Positions 8,752 through 17,013 are shown, numbered from the stretch's first letter. The stretch: DNA of 22,800 bases from Phaeoceros laevis (GCA_049999765.1 JBNGIQ010009320.1:1-22800), one strand, 5' to 3'. The notes: a model not told the origin generated them from the letters alone. A program made the numbers and translations.

Positions 8752-10230
8752 TTATGTCAATGCATGGAAACGTCTTTTCCGAAACCCTTGTTCCTTGTCC
8801 AGTGGTAGGAGCAGCAGAATGTCTTTGATATCTACATAGGCCCCAGGGAAACAGCCATCAGTGAGAAACCTGCGTACAAGACTGAGCAGTCTGGCTCGTA
8901 CGAACCCATTTTTTTGAAAAGCCTGTACTAGAAGAAGAATTTCTTCTACAACTTTCTCAGTAGAGCTACAAATGTAAGCAAGTGGAAAGATTTGTGACAA
9001 TATGACCTTGTACGCCTGATTGATGGATCTGTTGGAATGAAGATGGATAAACTGTGCGATTTCAAAAGGCAAGTCTCGCCATTTGTCATACTTTTGGCAA
9101 AAGAAAGTGCCACATTTGGGGTCAGTAATCTGAAACTGAAAAGACAGGAAATGTGCACGTGTACCTATTATATTGTTGTCAGCGTCTGCTGCAAAATTTT
9201 GGATCTCAGGCTCGATGGTGACAATGTCAAGCGGATATATCCAGAAAGGTTCGTCGTCCTTTCTTACAACTGCAGGATTCAAAAACTGCATAGGTATCCT
9301 GGTATTTAACCAACACAGATCATCGATATATCTTCGAGCATTAGCAAATAATGACATGAGATCAGTCCGTCCCAGCTTTGCAAGTCTCATAATGAACCTG
9401 GATTCATAATAAAAGAAGTATAGGTTACACCATATAGGTGAGCATGCAAATCCCATCGGGATACCGCCTTGTTGTTTCCACACGCTGTTCCCAAACTGTA
9501 CAAAATAGTTTCTCATTAACCAGCAATATAAGCTGATCAACCTGTCCAGTGGCAAGGTAATGTAGGTGCTGTACTCCGTGTCTTGGATGTCATCAGCCCA
9601 CCTAGCTCTGGTGAAATCAGCCTTGCTATGGTCAAAGCGTACCACCAAATGTTGCTTAGGTCTGAGACTTTTATATGCTTGCTTGAAAGCTAACTTCATA
9701 CAAGCTGAAATGGCATCAGTTAAAGAATCAACTCCCTCAGTAGGAATGCTTTCATAGCATCTAGCAATGTCAGCTACAAAGATGTCATGTACCTTGTCTG
9801 GTAGGTTGAGGGCCATATCCATAGTTGACTCCGTGATCCAGTAGACAGCAGTTTCGACGTTTAGAAACTTTCTGTATGTTTCTTCCTTCTGGGCTGCCCA
9901 CTCTTTGATCCAATTCATCAAGGCACTTGTAGCAATGGTCAGCAAGTCAGCTACGATGGAGAAAATGCAATCATGCGCATTTGTGAGCCATCGGTACTTT
10001 TTCCGGTGTTGCTTATACGTAGCCATCAGATTTGGCAACGTAGCATCAGGATTATTATCCAGTTCTGGCAAGAGTTCGGCAATCTGTGTCTGCAGATTTG
10101 TTAGAAGCTCTGGGACATCTCCCGTGCATCTAATGAAATCAGGGCTTGACAATCTGATAAGGGCTTGATTCTTAATAAGAGCAATGCAAAGGAAACACGG
10201 TGTATTGGCCGCTTTATCCAGACCTGCGAT
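8752..10230 (-). CDS. Penelope-like reverse transcriptase, 5'-truncated
   Basis: A long uninterrupted minus-strand frame of about 490 codons. In order: DKAAN (10204-10218, RT motif 1 region), a segment starting KYRWLTNAHD, DIARCYESIP (motif A Asp), FVQFGNSVWKQQ and GGIPMGFACSPIWCNLYF (motif B, GGIPMG at 9449-9469), RRYIDDLCWLN (motif C, YIDD at 9319-9330), HFLSFQFQI (motif D/E region), and a thumb with QAYKVILSQIFPLAYICSS. The order and the PMG-CSP-NLYF/YIDD signature fit the Penelope-like group with large invertebrate, algal and early-plant representation. No GIY-YIG endonuclease is visible. The frame starts directly out of a CA repeat without an ATG, so the 5' end is truncated. The intact frame suggests a fairly recent copy. 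A related non-Penelope RT lineage is the alternative. Confidence 0.75.
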   Translation of the reverse strand: MAGLDKAANTPCFLCIALIKNQALIRLSSPDFIRCTGDVPELLTNLQTQIAELLPELDNNPDATLPNLMATYKQHRKKYRWLTNAHDCIFSIVADLLTIATSALMNWIKEWAAQKEETYRKFLNVETAVYWITESTMDMALNLPDKVHDIFVADIARCYESIPTEGVDSLTDAISACMKLAFKQAYKSLRPKQHLVVRFDHSKADFTRARWADDIQDTEYSTYITLPLDRLISLYCWLMRNYFVQFGNSVWKQQGGIPMGFACSPIWCNLYFFYYESRFIMRLAKLGRTDLMSLFANARRYIDDLCWLNTRIPMQFLNPAVVRKDDEPFWIYPLDIVTIEPEIQNFAADADNNIIGTRAHFLSFQFQITDPKCGTFFCQKYDKWRDLPFEIAQFIHLHSNRSINQAYKVILSQIFPLAYICSSTEKVVEEILLLVQAFQKNGFVRARLLSLVRRFLTDGCFPGAYVDIKDILLLLPLDKEQGFRKRRFHALT

Positions 10231-10250
10231 GTGTGTGTATGTGTGTGTAT
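10226..10250. repeat. TG/CA microsatellite at the 5' side of the RT element
   Basis: ATGTGTGTGTATGTGTGTG then TATATATT. The RT reading frame runs directly into this tract on the minus strand. It may be the target microsatellite, the tail of the adjoining dispersed repeat, or both. Confidence 0.85.
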
Positions 10251-10251
10251 A

Positions 10252-10400
10252 TATTTGAGGAGGTTACCGGTCCCATTCAGGGTCGCCCCCTTGCCCATGT
10301 TTGGGCACCCGCATGCGGGCGGGTACAGTAGTTTTTATTTATTCAGAATTCCGCCGCCCAACTTTACCCATATTGCCCGGTTCCCAGGGTGAACTATGTT
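10252..10400. repeat. Dispersed repeat, copy 1
   Basis: It shares blocks in the same order and orientation with 20361-20510: ATTTGAGGAGGTT / ATTTGAGAAGGTT, CGGTCCCATTCAGGGTC / CGGTCCCATTAGGGTC, CCCCCTTGCCCAT, GGGCACCCG, GAGTACAGTA-like GGGTACAGTA, TTTTATTT, and GGTTCCCAGGGTGAACTA / GGGTCCCAAGTTGAACTA. Both copies have a TG-, CA- or TATG-type simple repeat just to the left. On the minus strand that would be a 3' simple-sequence tail, as in SINE or LINE ends. No tRNA-like box is recognised. Family unknown. Confidence 0.75.
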
Positions 10401-10875
10401 AGAATTCAAGCTCCCCTTGTAAGGGTGAGTTATGCTAAGTATGTTAGTTAATATCATATATAAAGAGAACTAGGGCACGGTTGCCCTAACCCCCCATTTT
10501 AACAAACTAGGGAGACCACTTTTACGCCATTAAGTAGGCCTAAAAGGTGCTGTGGTTGGCATGTAAAAATTTGGAAGAAATTAAAAACTTTCCAAGAAAA
10601 AGGAAAAAAAATATTAATTAAAATGGAGTATGGGAAGTATCTTACGGCTGCTTCTGAGTGAAGCGTTTGAAATATAAGGATAGGTCAAAGGATAGGTCAA
10701 CTGTAATGTGAGGCGTAATGGCTATGTTTAAATATGAGCCCTGTGTCTAGTGGAAATCCATTAGTGAGGTAATTACACGCCAACAGTCTCGTAATGGGGA
10801 GCGTAATGTAAGGGGAGGGAAGCCAAGCAAGTTGGAGTTCGGGTGACGATGGTGGTGCAGGTAGAATTTGAATCG
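10401..10875. other. AT-rich interval, no gene; possible TATA box
   Basis: TATATAAAG at 10457-10465 resembles a plant TATA box on the plus strand. AGGGCA-CGGT-TGCCCT near 10474-10489 is a short inverted repeat. GTGGTTGGCATG near 10552-10563 also occurs (ATGGTTGGCATG) near 20550, at a similar distance from the dispersed repeat, so the repeat may extend to there. No coding signal is seen. Confidence 0.4.
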
Positions 10876-11066
10876 GACAGCGTCCTTCCTCCACAGAACA
10901 ATCATGTGGTAAGCAAAATATCAGCAAACCCTCCTGTGAAGGCGTACAGCGTCCTTCCTCCACAGTGGAACAATCATGTGGCAAGCAGAATATCAGCAAA
11001 CCCTTCTGTGAAGGCGGACAGCGTCCTTCCTCCACAGTGGAACAATCATGTGGCAAGCAGAATACG
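10876..11066. repeat. 72-bp minisatellite, about 2.7 copies
   Basis: The unit starts GACAGCGTCCTTCCTCCACA. Copies are 10876-10944 (69 bases, TGG missing), 10945-11016 (72) and 11017 to about 11066 (partial). The period is a multiple of three and the repeat is open on both strands (plus-strand motif SVLPPQWNNHVASRISANP; minus-strand motif IFCLPHDCSTVEEGRC). No known protein family recognised. Confidence 0.9.
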
Positions 11067-11354
11067 GATGTGAACAACTATCCTTCATCCTGATCAAGGG
11101 TAGTCATTTTCTGGCTAGATGTGGGTGTGGACAACTGTCCATAATCCTGAATGACAGTGGACATTTGCTGGCAGGAGACATTTGCTGACAGTAGACATTT
11201 ACCTTCAAGCAGTTCTCTTGCTCCGATCCAGGAATGCAGCTCCCTCCCCTGCTGAGCTGTTGGGGGCGAAGGCAACATTCCAAAGTCTTCGTTTTCTGCA
11301 TGTTGTCATGAGAGTCTTGGATACGAAGACCTCCTCTTTGCCTCCACCCTTGAG

Positions 11355-11604
11355 ATGGCCAACAGAGGAAAATGAGGCCAGCCTCCTCCATATGTCTGTA
11401 CACAACAAGCACCTCGTGGGCGAGTCCTTGCTGTGTATACCCAGCAATCAGGGCAGTCCATGTTACCAAAACCTTTGCGTCCATGCTGTCAAAAACCTGG
11501 CAGGCATCTTCCAGCTCACAACATTGTGCATACATATCCACCGGGCAGTTGCCCACCACTATGTTCTCCAGCAGTCCTATTTTGACAATCTGTGAGTGAA
11601 GCTG
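11355..11604 (-). pseudogene. PPR pseudogene fragment 1
   Basis: The minus strand encodes KIGLLENIVVGN-like sequence, then CPVDMYAQCCELEDACQVFDSM, VLVTWTALIAGYTQQGLAHE and VLVVYRHMEEAGL. These are consecutive pentatricopeptide repeats of the plant PLS type (VDMYAKCG-EDA-VF; W-ALI-GY-Q-G---EAL). In plants such proteins bind organellar RNA for editing, splicing or stability. Sequence after MEEAGL (minus-strand direction) loses all PPR character. This is a fragment of a protein normally several hundred residues long, with no start, no transit peptide and no E/DYW tail. Confidence 0.85.
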
Positions 11605-11667
11605 CCTGCCCTTCTACAAGGCACCAGTGCTGGCACCCGCCTTCATGAGGCACCCAAAAGTAGCATC

Positions 11668-11964
11668 TTTAGCCTAATTGAGGTCCGCCTCCCCCATTTG
11701 CCCATACATATCCACCGGGCAGTTGCCCACCACTATGTTCTCCAGCAGTCCTCTTTTGACAATCTGTGAGTGAAGCTGTCTGCCCTTCTGTAAGGCACCC
11801 GTGCTTGCAGACGCCTTTAAGAGGCAAATAAAAGTGCCCTTCTGTAAGGCACCCGTGCTTGCAGACGCCTTTAAGAGGCAAATAAAAGTAACACGGTTAG
11901 CTAAATTGAGGCCCGCCTCCATGTGTCCGTGAACAACAAGCGCCTCTTGGCCGAGTCCTTGCAT
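11668..11964 (-). pseudogene. PPR pseudogene fragment 2, with an internal 54-bp duplication
   Basis: The frame reads GLGQEALVVHGHMEAGLNLA, VTFICLLKASASTGALQKG twice, RQLHSQIVKRGLLENIVVGN and CPVDMYGQMGE. It covers the end of one PPR, the L/S-type linker repeat and the start of the next. The doubled segment is an exact in-frame tandem duplication (11781-11834 and 11835-11888). About 100 residues correspond to one PLS repeat period, the same unit as the neighbouring fragments. Confidence 0.85.
11781..11888. repeat. Exact 54-bp tandem duplication in PPR fragment 2
   Basis: Two identical 54-base units abut. In the minus-strand frame each encodes 18 residues, so the frame is kept. Confidence 0.93.
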
Positions 11965-11984
11965 ACCCAGCGATCAGCACTGTC

Positions 11985-12275
11985 CATGCCACCACATCCT
12001 TTGTGGCCATGCTGTCAAAATCTTGGCGTGCACCTTCCAGCTCACCACATTTAGCGTACATGTCCACCAGGCAGTTGCCACCACTACATCATCCAGCAGA
12101 CCTTATTTGACAATCTTTGAGTGCAGCTCCCTGCCTTTCTGCAAGGCACTAGTGCTTGCACACGCCTTCAGAAGGCATCCGTGTTACCACATCCTTTGTG
12201 GCTATGCTGTCAAAAACCTGGCGTGCATCTTCCAGCTCACCACATTGTGCATACATGTCCACCAGGCAAGCTAGC
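11985..12275 (-). pseudogene. PPR pseudogene fragment 3
   Basis: Minus-strand pieces include LVDMYAQCGELEDARQVFDS, a broken linker, then GNCLVDMYAKCGELEGARQ and FDSMATKDVVAWTVLIAGYA. Two PPR units are recognisable, but frameshifts and short deletions separate them, including a missing base in the CCAGGCAGTTGCC-ACC region compared with the sister copies. From about 12276 to 12440 an unrelated GC-rich stretch replaces PPR sequence. Confidence 0.75.
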
Positions 12276-12440
12276 TTGGACGTGCCCACACATTACACCA
12301 GCGCCTACAGCCCGCACCGCGACGGCCTGCTATGCCTGCAAGGAGGGCGCCTATTTCTCGGTAACATTCCTCCGCAAACCAGCCCAACAGCCTGCTGTCA
12401 CATGCTCGCGGGCGCCCAGCCCCGCAGCCGCGGCATGCGC
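12276..12440. other. GC-rich insertion between PPR fragments
   Basis: This 165-base GC-rich stretch has no similarity to the PPR units on either side and breaks the array. No terminal repeats or gene recognised. Confidence 0.45.
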
Positions 12441-12905
12441 CATCGTTGAGTGCAGCTCCCTGCCCTTGGACAAGGCAGCGGTGCTTGAACACGCCCAGCA
12501 ATCAGGGCCTCGATGTCACCACATTCTTTGTGTGTACGCTGTCAAAAACCTGGCGTGCACCTTCCAGCTCACCATATATTGCATACATGTCCACCAGGCT
12601 AGTGCCCACCATTACACCATGCAGCAGGCCTCTTTGACAATCATTGAGTGCAGCTCCCTGCCCTCCTGCAAGGCACCAGTGCTTGCACACGCCAAGCAAA
12701 ATTAACATAGTTGGCCAGAATGAGGCCCGCCTTCTCCATTTGTCCATACACAACAAGCGCCTCTTGGCGCAGTCCTTGCTGTGCATACCCAGCAATCAGG
12801 GCATTCCATGTCTTCACATTCTTTGTGGCCATGCTGTCAAAAACCTGGCGTGCACCTTCCAGCTAACCACATTTTGCATACATCTCCACCAGGTAAGCGC
12901 CCACC
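12441..12905 (-). pseudogene. PPR pseudogene fragment 4 (about 1.5 PLS units)
   Basis: The minus strand reads EMYAKCG, a frameshift, ATKNVKTWNALIAGYAQQGL, RQEALVVYGQMEKAGLILAN, another shift to CKHWCLAGGQGAALNDC, then GTSLVDMYAIYGELEGARQV and DSVHTKNVV. This is the best match to the plant PLS consensus in the window, but split over at least three frames. The same unit recurs in the other fragments with similar wording, so the set arose by duplication. Confidence 0.85.
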
Positions 12906-13005
12906 ACTACACTACACCAGCAGACCTCTTTTGAAAATCGTTGCCTGCAGCTGCCTGCCCTTAAAGGTCCTCCGCAAGCAGACACCCAAGCTCTGAGCTG
13001 TCCCG

Positions 13006-13040
13006 CTTTCTCGCATATCCCTGCAGGATATGCGAGAAAG
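13006..13040. repeat. Perfect 15-bp inverted repeat
   Basis: Arms CTTTCTCGCATATCC and GGATATGCGAGAAAG are separated by CTGCA. The position is just beyond the right (upstream in minus sense) limit of PPR fragment 4. Confidence 0.93.
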
Positions 13041-13790
13041 AGATAGTTGTAGAGCTCTGCGTTCCCTCCATAGCCTTGCAGTCTGTAAATCCCTGCGGTC
13101 TCCACATCCCCAAGCCCTACAGCCTCGCTGGCTCCAAAGCCCTGCAGTCTCCACAGGGCTGCAGCCTCACAGCACTGCAGTCCTCCATGTAACAGGTCTC
13201 CGCTGAGCAACTCCCACTTGATTCTCACAAACGCCTTGTTATAACCACACAGTGGTAATGCTCTTCCAGTTTCTGCAAGCACCTAGGCCGCTGCTGAACT
13301 TCTCAGTGAAGCCTTGTCAACACTGCAGCCCCGAAAGTTTTGCAGCCACCACAGCTGTGTGGATTCCACAAGCGTGTAGCCAGTTCTGAAAGAAGCTCAA
13401 CTCAAGCTGTAGCTGAAAAAACAGACGGTGTGCACGGTAGCCTCCCAAACACGCATCCACAAACCGTGAGAACTGAATTACGGATAGCTCTGTTGCAACT
13501 GTGAAGTTGTGACAGTCAACGCGCACGCCTTCTCCTGGTACCGTCCGCTCCCACCATGACCTTTGTACCGTCAGTTCTGTTCTCATACCGTCTATGCTCG
13601 AATCCAGCCATTTTGAACAAATCACGCCGGTGTCTACCGTCTCCTAATGCGCAAGGATTACCGCTTCCGCCCCTTCAATCTATCGCACCAGCTCCAGTGA
13701 CCCCTCGGCAAGAGCGCACTGTTGAGGTAGTAGTAGGAGGTTCCGGGAGATGGATTCAATTTTTTCAGAAGCCAGCTGTGGTGTGCACCT
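13041..13790. other. Interval without a recognised gene; degenerate CTGCAG-rich repeats at 13070-13190
   Basis: 13070-13190 contains several imperfect copies of a CCCTGCAGTCTCCACA-like unit. The rest, including a minus-strand frame at 13317-13625, shows no family motif. Confidence 0.5.
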
Positions 13791-13990
13791 TCCAGCTCAC
13801 CACATTTTTCATGCATGTCCACCAGGCAGGTGCTCACCACTACATCGTCCAGCAGGCCTCTTTGACAATCTTTGAGTGCAGCTTCCTTCCGTATGGTACC
13901 CGTGCTTGCAAACGCCTTAGAAGGCAGACAAAAGTAACACGGTCAGCCAAAATGAGGCCCGCCTCCATCATTTGTCCATACATAACAAGC
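13791..13990 (-). pseudogene. PPR pseudogene fragment 5
   Basis: The minus strand reads LVMYGQMMEAGLILADRVTF, VCLLRR and RKLHSKIVKEACW, then a shifted VDMHEKCGELEGAH. It is the same PLS unit as the fragments at 11.3-12.9 kb. Its N-terminal side (right, at about 13990) is not PPR: the frame runs on into sequence resembling a protein kinase, giving a chimeric junction. Confidence 0.8.
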
Positions 13991-14110
13991 GCCAAGTCCC
14001 ACATAACCACCCAAAGCTGTACACATCACACTTCTTGAAGTCCTGGAACCTGGAATCTGACAGAGAGCAAGGCAGAAACCACAGCAAATGTGTCCTAGGC
14101 TCCCTCCTAG
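13991..14110 (-). pseudogene. Possible protein-kinase scrap fused to PPR fragment 5
   Basis: The minus strand encodes QDFKKCDVYSFG, and after a one-base shift VVMWDLA. Together these match kinase subdomain IX of plant receptor-like kinases (SDVYSFGVVLWEL). Further upstream GGSLGHICCGF in another frame resembles the P+1 loop (GTLGY--PE). Only about 40 residues are recognisable. The kinase reading ends in DLALV, exactly where the PPR reading begins. Short length makes chance possible, but the DVYSFG core is specific. Confidence 0.45.
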
Positions 14111-14410
14111 AGTGGCTTGCGCAGCAGCCTGAAAACCAGATTGCTGGAGCTTGGAAAGAGTGGCAGCTGCAAGGAACTTGGCTGGGAACAACCAAAAACA
14201 TCAGATTTGGTGGCGGCTGCAGAAAAAAGCAGAAAGCAGACACAAAACGGCAAAAACACAGAAAATTGTGGGTACTCCCAGAACGGCCTCGTCGAGGCAA
14301 TCACGATGCATGTGGTTTCAGGTTGATCGGACGACGGGAAGGCCTCCAAACAGGCGGCGGCGCACAGGAACCCTAGGTAGCAGCCATAGCCAAAGCTATG
14401 TACACTATAG
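14111..14410. other. Interval upstream of the ParB-methyltransferase gene
   Basis: Two overlapping plus-strand frames are rich in Lys/Arg/Gln but without motifs. The 5' part of the gene at 14411, including its true start codon, may lie here, possibly beyond another intron. I could not identify it. Confidence 0.4.
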
Positions 14411-14700
14411 CTTGCATCAAAGCGTAAGGAGGCTGGCCATGGAGCTCAAGTACCAGATGAGCAACAAACCTCGGTCACCCGGGACACCACCATTAGCGAT
14501 GTGGTCAAGAGGGACATGGAGACTGACGACGAGAAGGACGACGCTTCTCACAATGGTGACGAATACCTGCCAGAGCAAGAGCCTCCGGATGAGGACACCG
14601 ATTTTGACAGTGAGGAGGAATCTGAACCATGCGCACAAGGGAAAGACACAAGTGGCAGCAAGCAAGCCGATGGCACAAGCAGGCCGGTGGCAGCAAGCAG
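14411..14700 (+). pseudogene. Acidic N-terminal region of the ParB-methyltransferase gene
   Basis: This frame opens after a TAG at 14408 and reads ASKRKEAGHGAQVPDE, then VVKRDMETDDEKDDASHNGD and PEQEPPDEDTDFDSEEESEP. It is strongly Asp/Glu-rich and is the only frame here with coding-like composition. At about 14640-14690 sense passes to the next frame (GGSKQGSGSGNK), which implies a frameshift. There is no clear start: GTG at 14501 is not credible for a nuclear gene, and the first in-frame ATG is at 14516. Acidic, low-complexity N-termini are common in chromatin proteins; a specific role is unknown. Confidence 0.55.
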
Positions 14701-14814
14701 GGGAGTGGTAGTGGTAACAAGTAGGGTGGTGGCAGCGATGGCCTGGCTGGTGGCAGCAAGCAGGGGAGTGGCAGTGGTAACAAACAAGGTGGTGGCAGCG
14801 ATGGCCTGGCTGGT
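14689..14814 (+). repeat. 63-bp tandem repeat encoding a Gly/Ser-rich segment
   Basis: Units 14689-14751 and 14752-14814 are nearly identical, each 21 codons (GGSKQGSGSGNK-GGGSDGLA type). In the first unit the codon after AAC-AAG is TAG; the second unit has CAA there, which indicates a glutamine-to-stop change (CAG to TAG). Confidence 0.85.
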
Positions 14815-16170
14815 GGTGGCAGCAATGCTCTGGCTGGTGGTGGCAGCAAGCAGGGTTCTCAACGACATTCTATGCCCAAGCAGGCTCGAAAAGGGAAAGG
14901 GGAACCTGCAAAGTCCAACCGCAAGCGAAAAGTGAGTGAATTGAGAGTGGAAAGTGAGGGGAGTTCGGGATCGGAGGCGGAGAACCCAATTCCTAAACGG
15001 AACTGCAAGTCGAAGCATGTCACTGCGGGTAGAAATGCTTTTGATGCAGCTGTTGTAACTGACAGTGATCGGCTCTGCAGAGCAGCCGTGGGTGCTGGAA
15101 CGCGTGCAGCCAGGAAGACTACAAAGGACAAGAAAGTGGTAGAAACTACGCTCCTGCTGAACATTGAAAGTTTGCTACCTGCCAATGAGCTTCCAGGGTG
15201 TGCACAGATTAGACGAGTGGATGAGTCATGGGTGAACCCACTTAGAAGGAAAATGAAGAAGGAGCATATTGATGCAGGTGTGCTGCCCATCGTCGTGATG
15301 GTTGACCCCCTGCAGTGCAGCGATGTTGAGGATTTTTTTTGGGACAACTACCATTCAGAGAAGTACTCGTACTATGTGCTGGGAGGTAACCACTCCTTCC
15401 TCGCAAGGAAAGAGCTGCATTTGTTGTACCCAGAGGCAGAGGACCACATGTATATGCAGGGCTTTGTGTATGTGGGACTCACAGATGAAGAGATGCGGGT
15501 AGTGGCCACGGACCCTAATATCATACCAGACCAAAGGAAGTCGTTTACATTTGTTGAACGTGTCAGGTACATTTGAGATGAGATTGCCATTTGGGAGAGG
15601 AGCAATGAGAAGTTAAGCCTGCAGTGGAAGCTGGATATCTACACTAGGTTGGGGATAGTCACGGTGTCATCCACAGATGGAGAATCTCCAACTAAACAGC
15701 AAAAGAAAAAGATAGTGGATCGCATGACTCTGGAGTATTGTCTGGCCAGCACATCTTCGAAGGTATGGCATTACCTAGACCATATTTTTGAGAAGTGGGA
15801 CAGAAAGGAGATCAAGGATCAGAAAGGGGGTGCGAAAAAACCCCGTAGAGGTGGTGCATCTGCTGGCGCCAGCGACGGCAAGGAAGGGGACAAGCCTATC
15901 CCAATGAATGTTTGGAAAGGGTTTCAGGGCATCATGAAAACTACCACAGGGGACAACGATCTGGTCCGAGCATGTATGCAAGTGATCAGCGGTGATTTCA
16001 GTTTGAAAGAAATGCAGGCTTGGTTGGAAAACTGCAAAAAAATTAACCTCATCCAGGCAGCTATGGTTCAGCAGCTGCATTTATCTAGTTGGGCAGAAGT
16101 GAGAGCTGAGTATCCTTGCCATTCGACTGATGACATTATCAGCACGTTCCAGCTCCAATTCCAGAAAGTG
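14701..16170 (+). pseudogene. ParB-like domain exon of a ParB-DNA methyltransferase gene, with two stops
   Basis: Frame 1 is open from the Gly/Ser repeat to a splice donor at 16171, apart from TAG 14722-14724 and TGA 15574-15576. In order: a basic stretch (KSNRKRKVSE, possible nuclear localisation), a Ser/Glu-rich linker, then LLPANELPG, VLPIVVMVDPL, YYVLGGNHSFLARKEL (GGNHS at 15382-15396), GFVYVGLTDEEMRVVATDPN and FTFVERVRYI. The G-GNH-----A---L pattern followed by V-LTDEE is typical of ParB/Srx-like N-terminal domains, where this loop binds CTP or acts as a nuclease. After the TGA (CGA to TGA would give Arg) the same frame continues with IWERSNEKLSLQWKL and a helical region of about 150 residues, including a basic GAKKPRRGGASAG linker. 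Family assignment is by motif only. Confidence 0.7.
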
Positions 16171-16893
16171 GTAAGTCCTTCATTGTACTCATTGATTCGA
16201 GTTGTTTGTGCATTTGTGCTTGTAAAATTATTAGTACCTCGTAATGCACAGTAGCATAAGAAGAGCAGTTTGTCTTTGAAGTAATTGGTCACCGGCTGGC
16301 TGGGATCCGGACAAACTTTCAGATGGTATGCATGCCGCTGGGTTCGTTTTTTTTAAAAGGTGATGGGTTCGTTATTTTCCAGCTGCTGCTGCTCGTATGC
16401 TGTTGGGTCCATTTTTTTGCCATAGACGCGGCTGCTCGTATGCCGATAGGTTCTTTTTTTTGACAAGTTGCTGGTTTCGTTTTTCTCATGCTGTTGCGAA
16501 ACCTGGTGTGTATCCTATGCTGCTGGGTTCGTTTTTTTCATGCTGTTGCGGTGCTTGCTGTGTCTCCTATGCTGAGCACTGGGTTCGGAATTTTGCCATA
16601 GATGTTTGTGCCTCAATGTTGCTGGGTTTGTATGATGCTGTATGCTGCTGCTGTTCATTTTTTGCAAAACCAGCTGGGTTTAGGGTTGGGTTTGCATGTT
16701 CTGCAGCCAAGATAGGTTTGTTTTTTTTTCGCTCTTGCTGTCTTACGACTTCTGCAGGGAAACCTGATGTGTTTAGGCTTGGCTGCTGCGAAACATGCTG
16801 TGTTACGACAGCTGCTGCGAAACCTGCTGGGTGTAGGGCTGGGTTCGCTTTCTAGGTTGTTGCTGGCTTTGATTTTTTCTGCTGCTGCTCTGT

Positions 16894-16943
16894 AGCTGCT
16901 GTTGTGTTGGTGTTGCTGCTGCAACACCAACACAGCAGCAGCT
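16894..16943. repeat. Long near-perfect hairpin in the intron
   Basis: Arms of 25 bases starting AGCTGCTG and ending CAGCAGCT pair with only two non-Watson-Crick positions (16902/16935 and 16917/16920). The content is CTG/CAG-rich. Confidence 0.9.
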
Positions 16944-17013
16944 AGTTCACCGGGTATCCGGGAGAAATAACAACCTAGCTAGTTCACCGGGTATCCAGGA
17001 TAAATAACACTAC
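16940..17013. repeat. 37-bp tandem repeat before the splice acceptor
   Basis: Two copies (16940-16976, 16977-17013) starting AGCTAGTTCACCGGGTATCC, differing at a few bases. The first overlaps the end of the hairpin. Confidence 0.85.

Noticed and set aside
8548-8839. Three overlapping plus-strand frames with Cys-Val repeats
   Set aside because: They arise from the TG microsatellite and the antisense of the RT element 3' end.
8946-10168. Plus-strand and alternate minus-strand frames inside the RT gene
   Set aside because: Shadows of the long RT frame, which carries all conserved motifs.
8633-10400. Hammerhead ribozyme, as found in some Penelope-like elements
   Set aside because: I looked for the CTGATGA and GAAA core on both strands near the RT ends and did not find a convincing pair; a covariance-model search would decide.
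10252-10400. tRNA gene or tRNA-derived SINE head
   Set aside because: No convincing A and B boxes or cloverleaf could be drawn.
14501-14935. Reading the acidic frame to its end as a separate protein
   Set aside because: After about 14690 it becomes Val/Ala repeats, while the neighbouring frame encodes the Gly/Ser linker joined to ParB; a frameshift is the simpler explanation.
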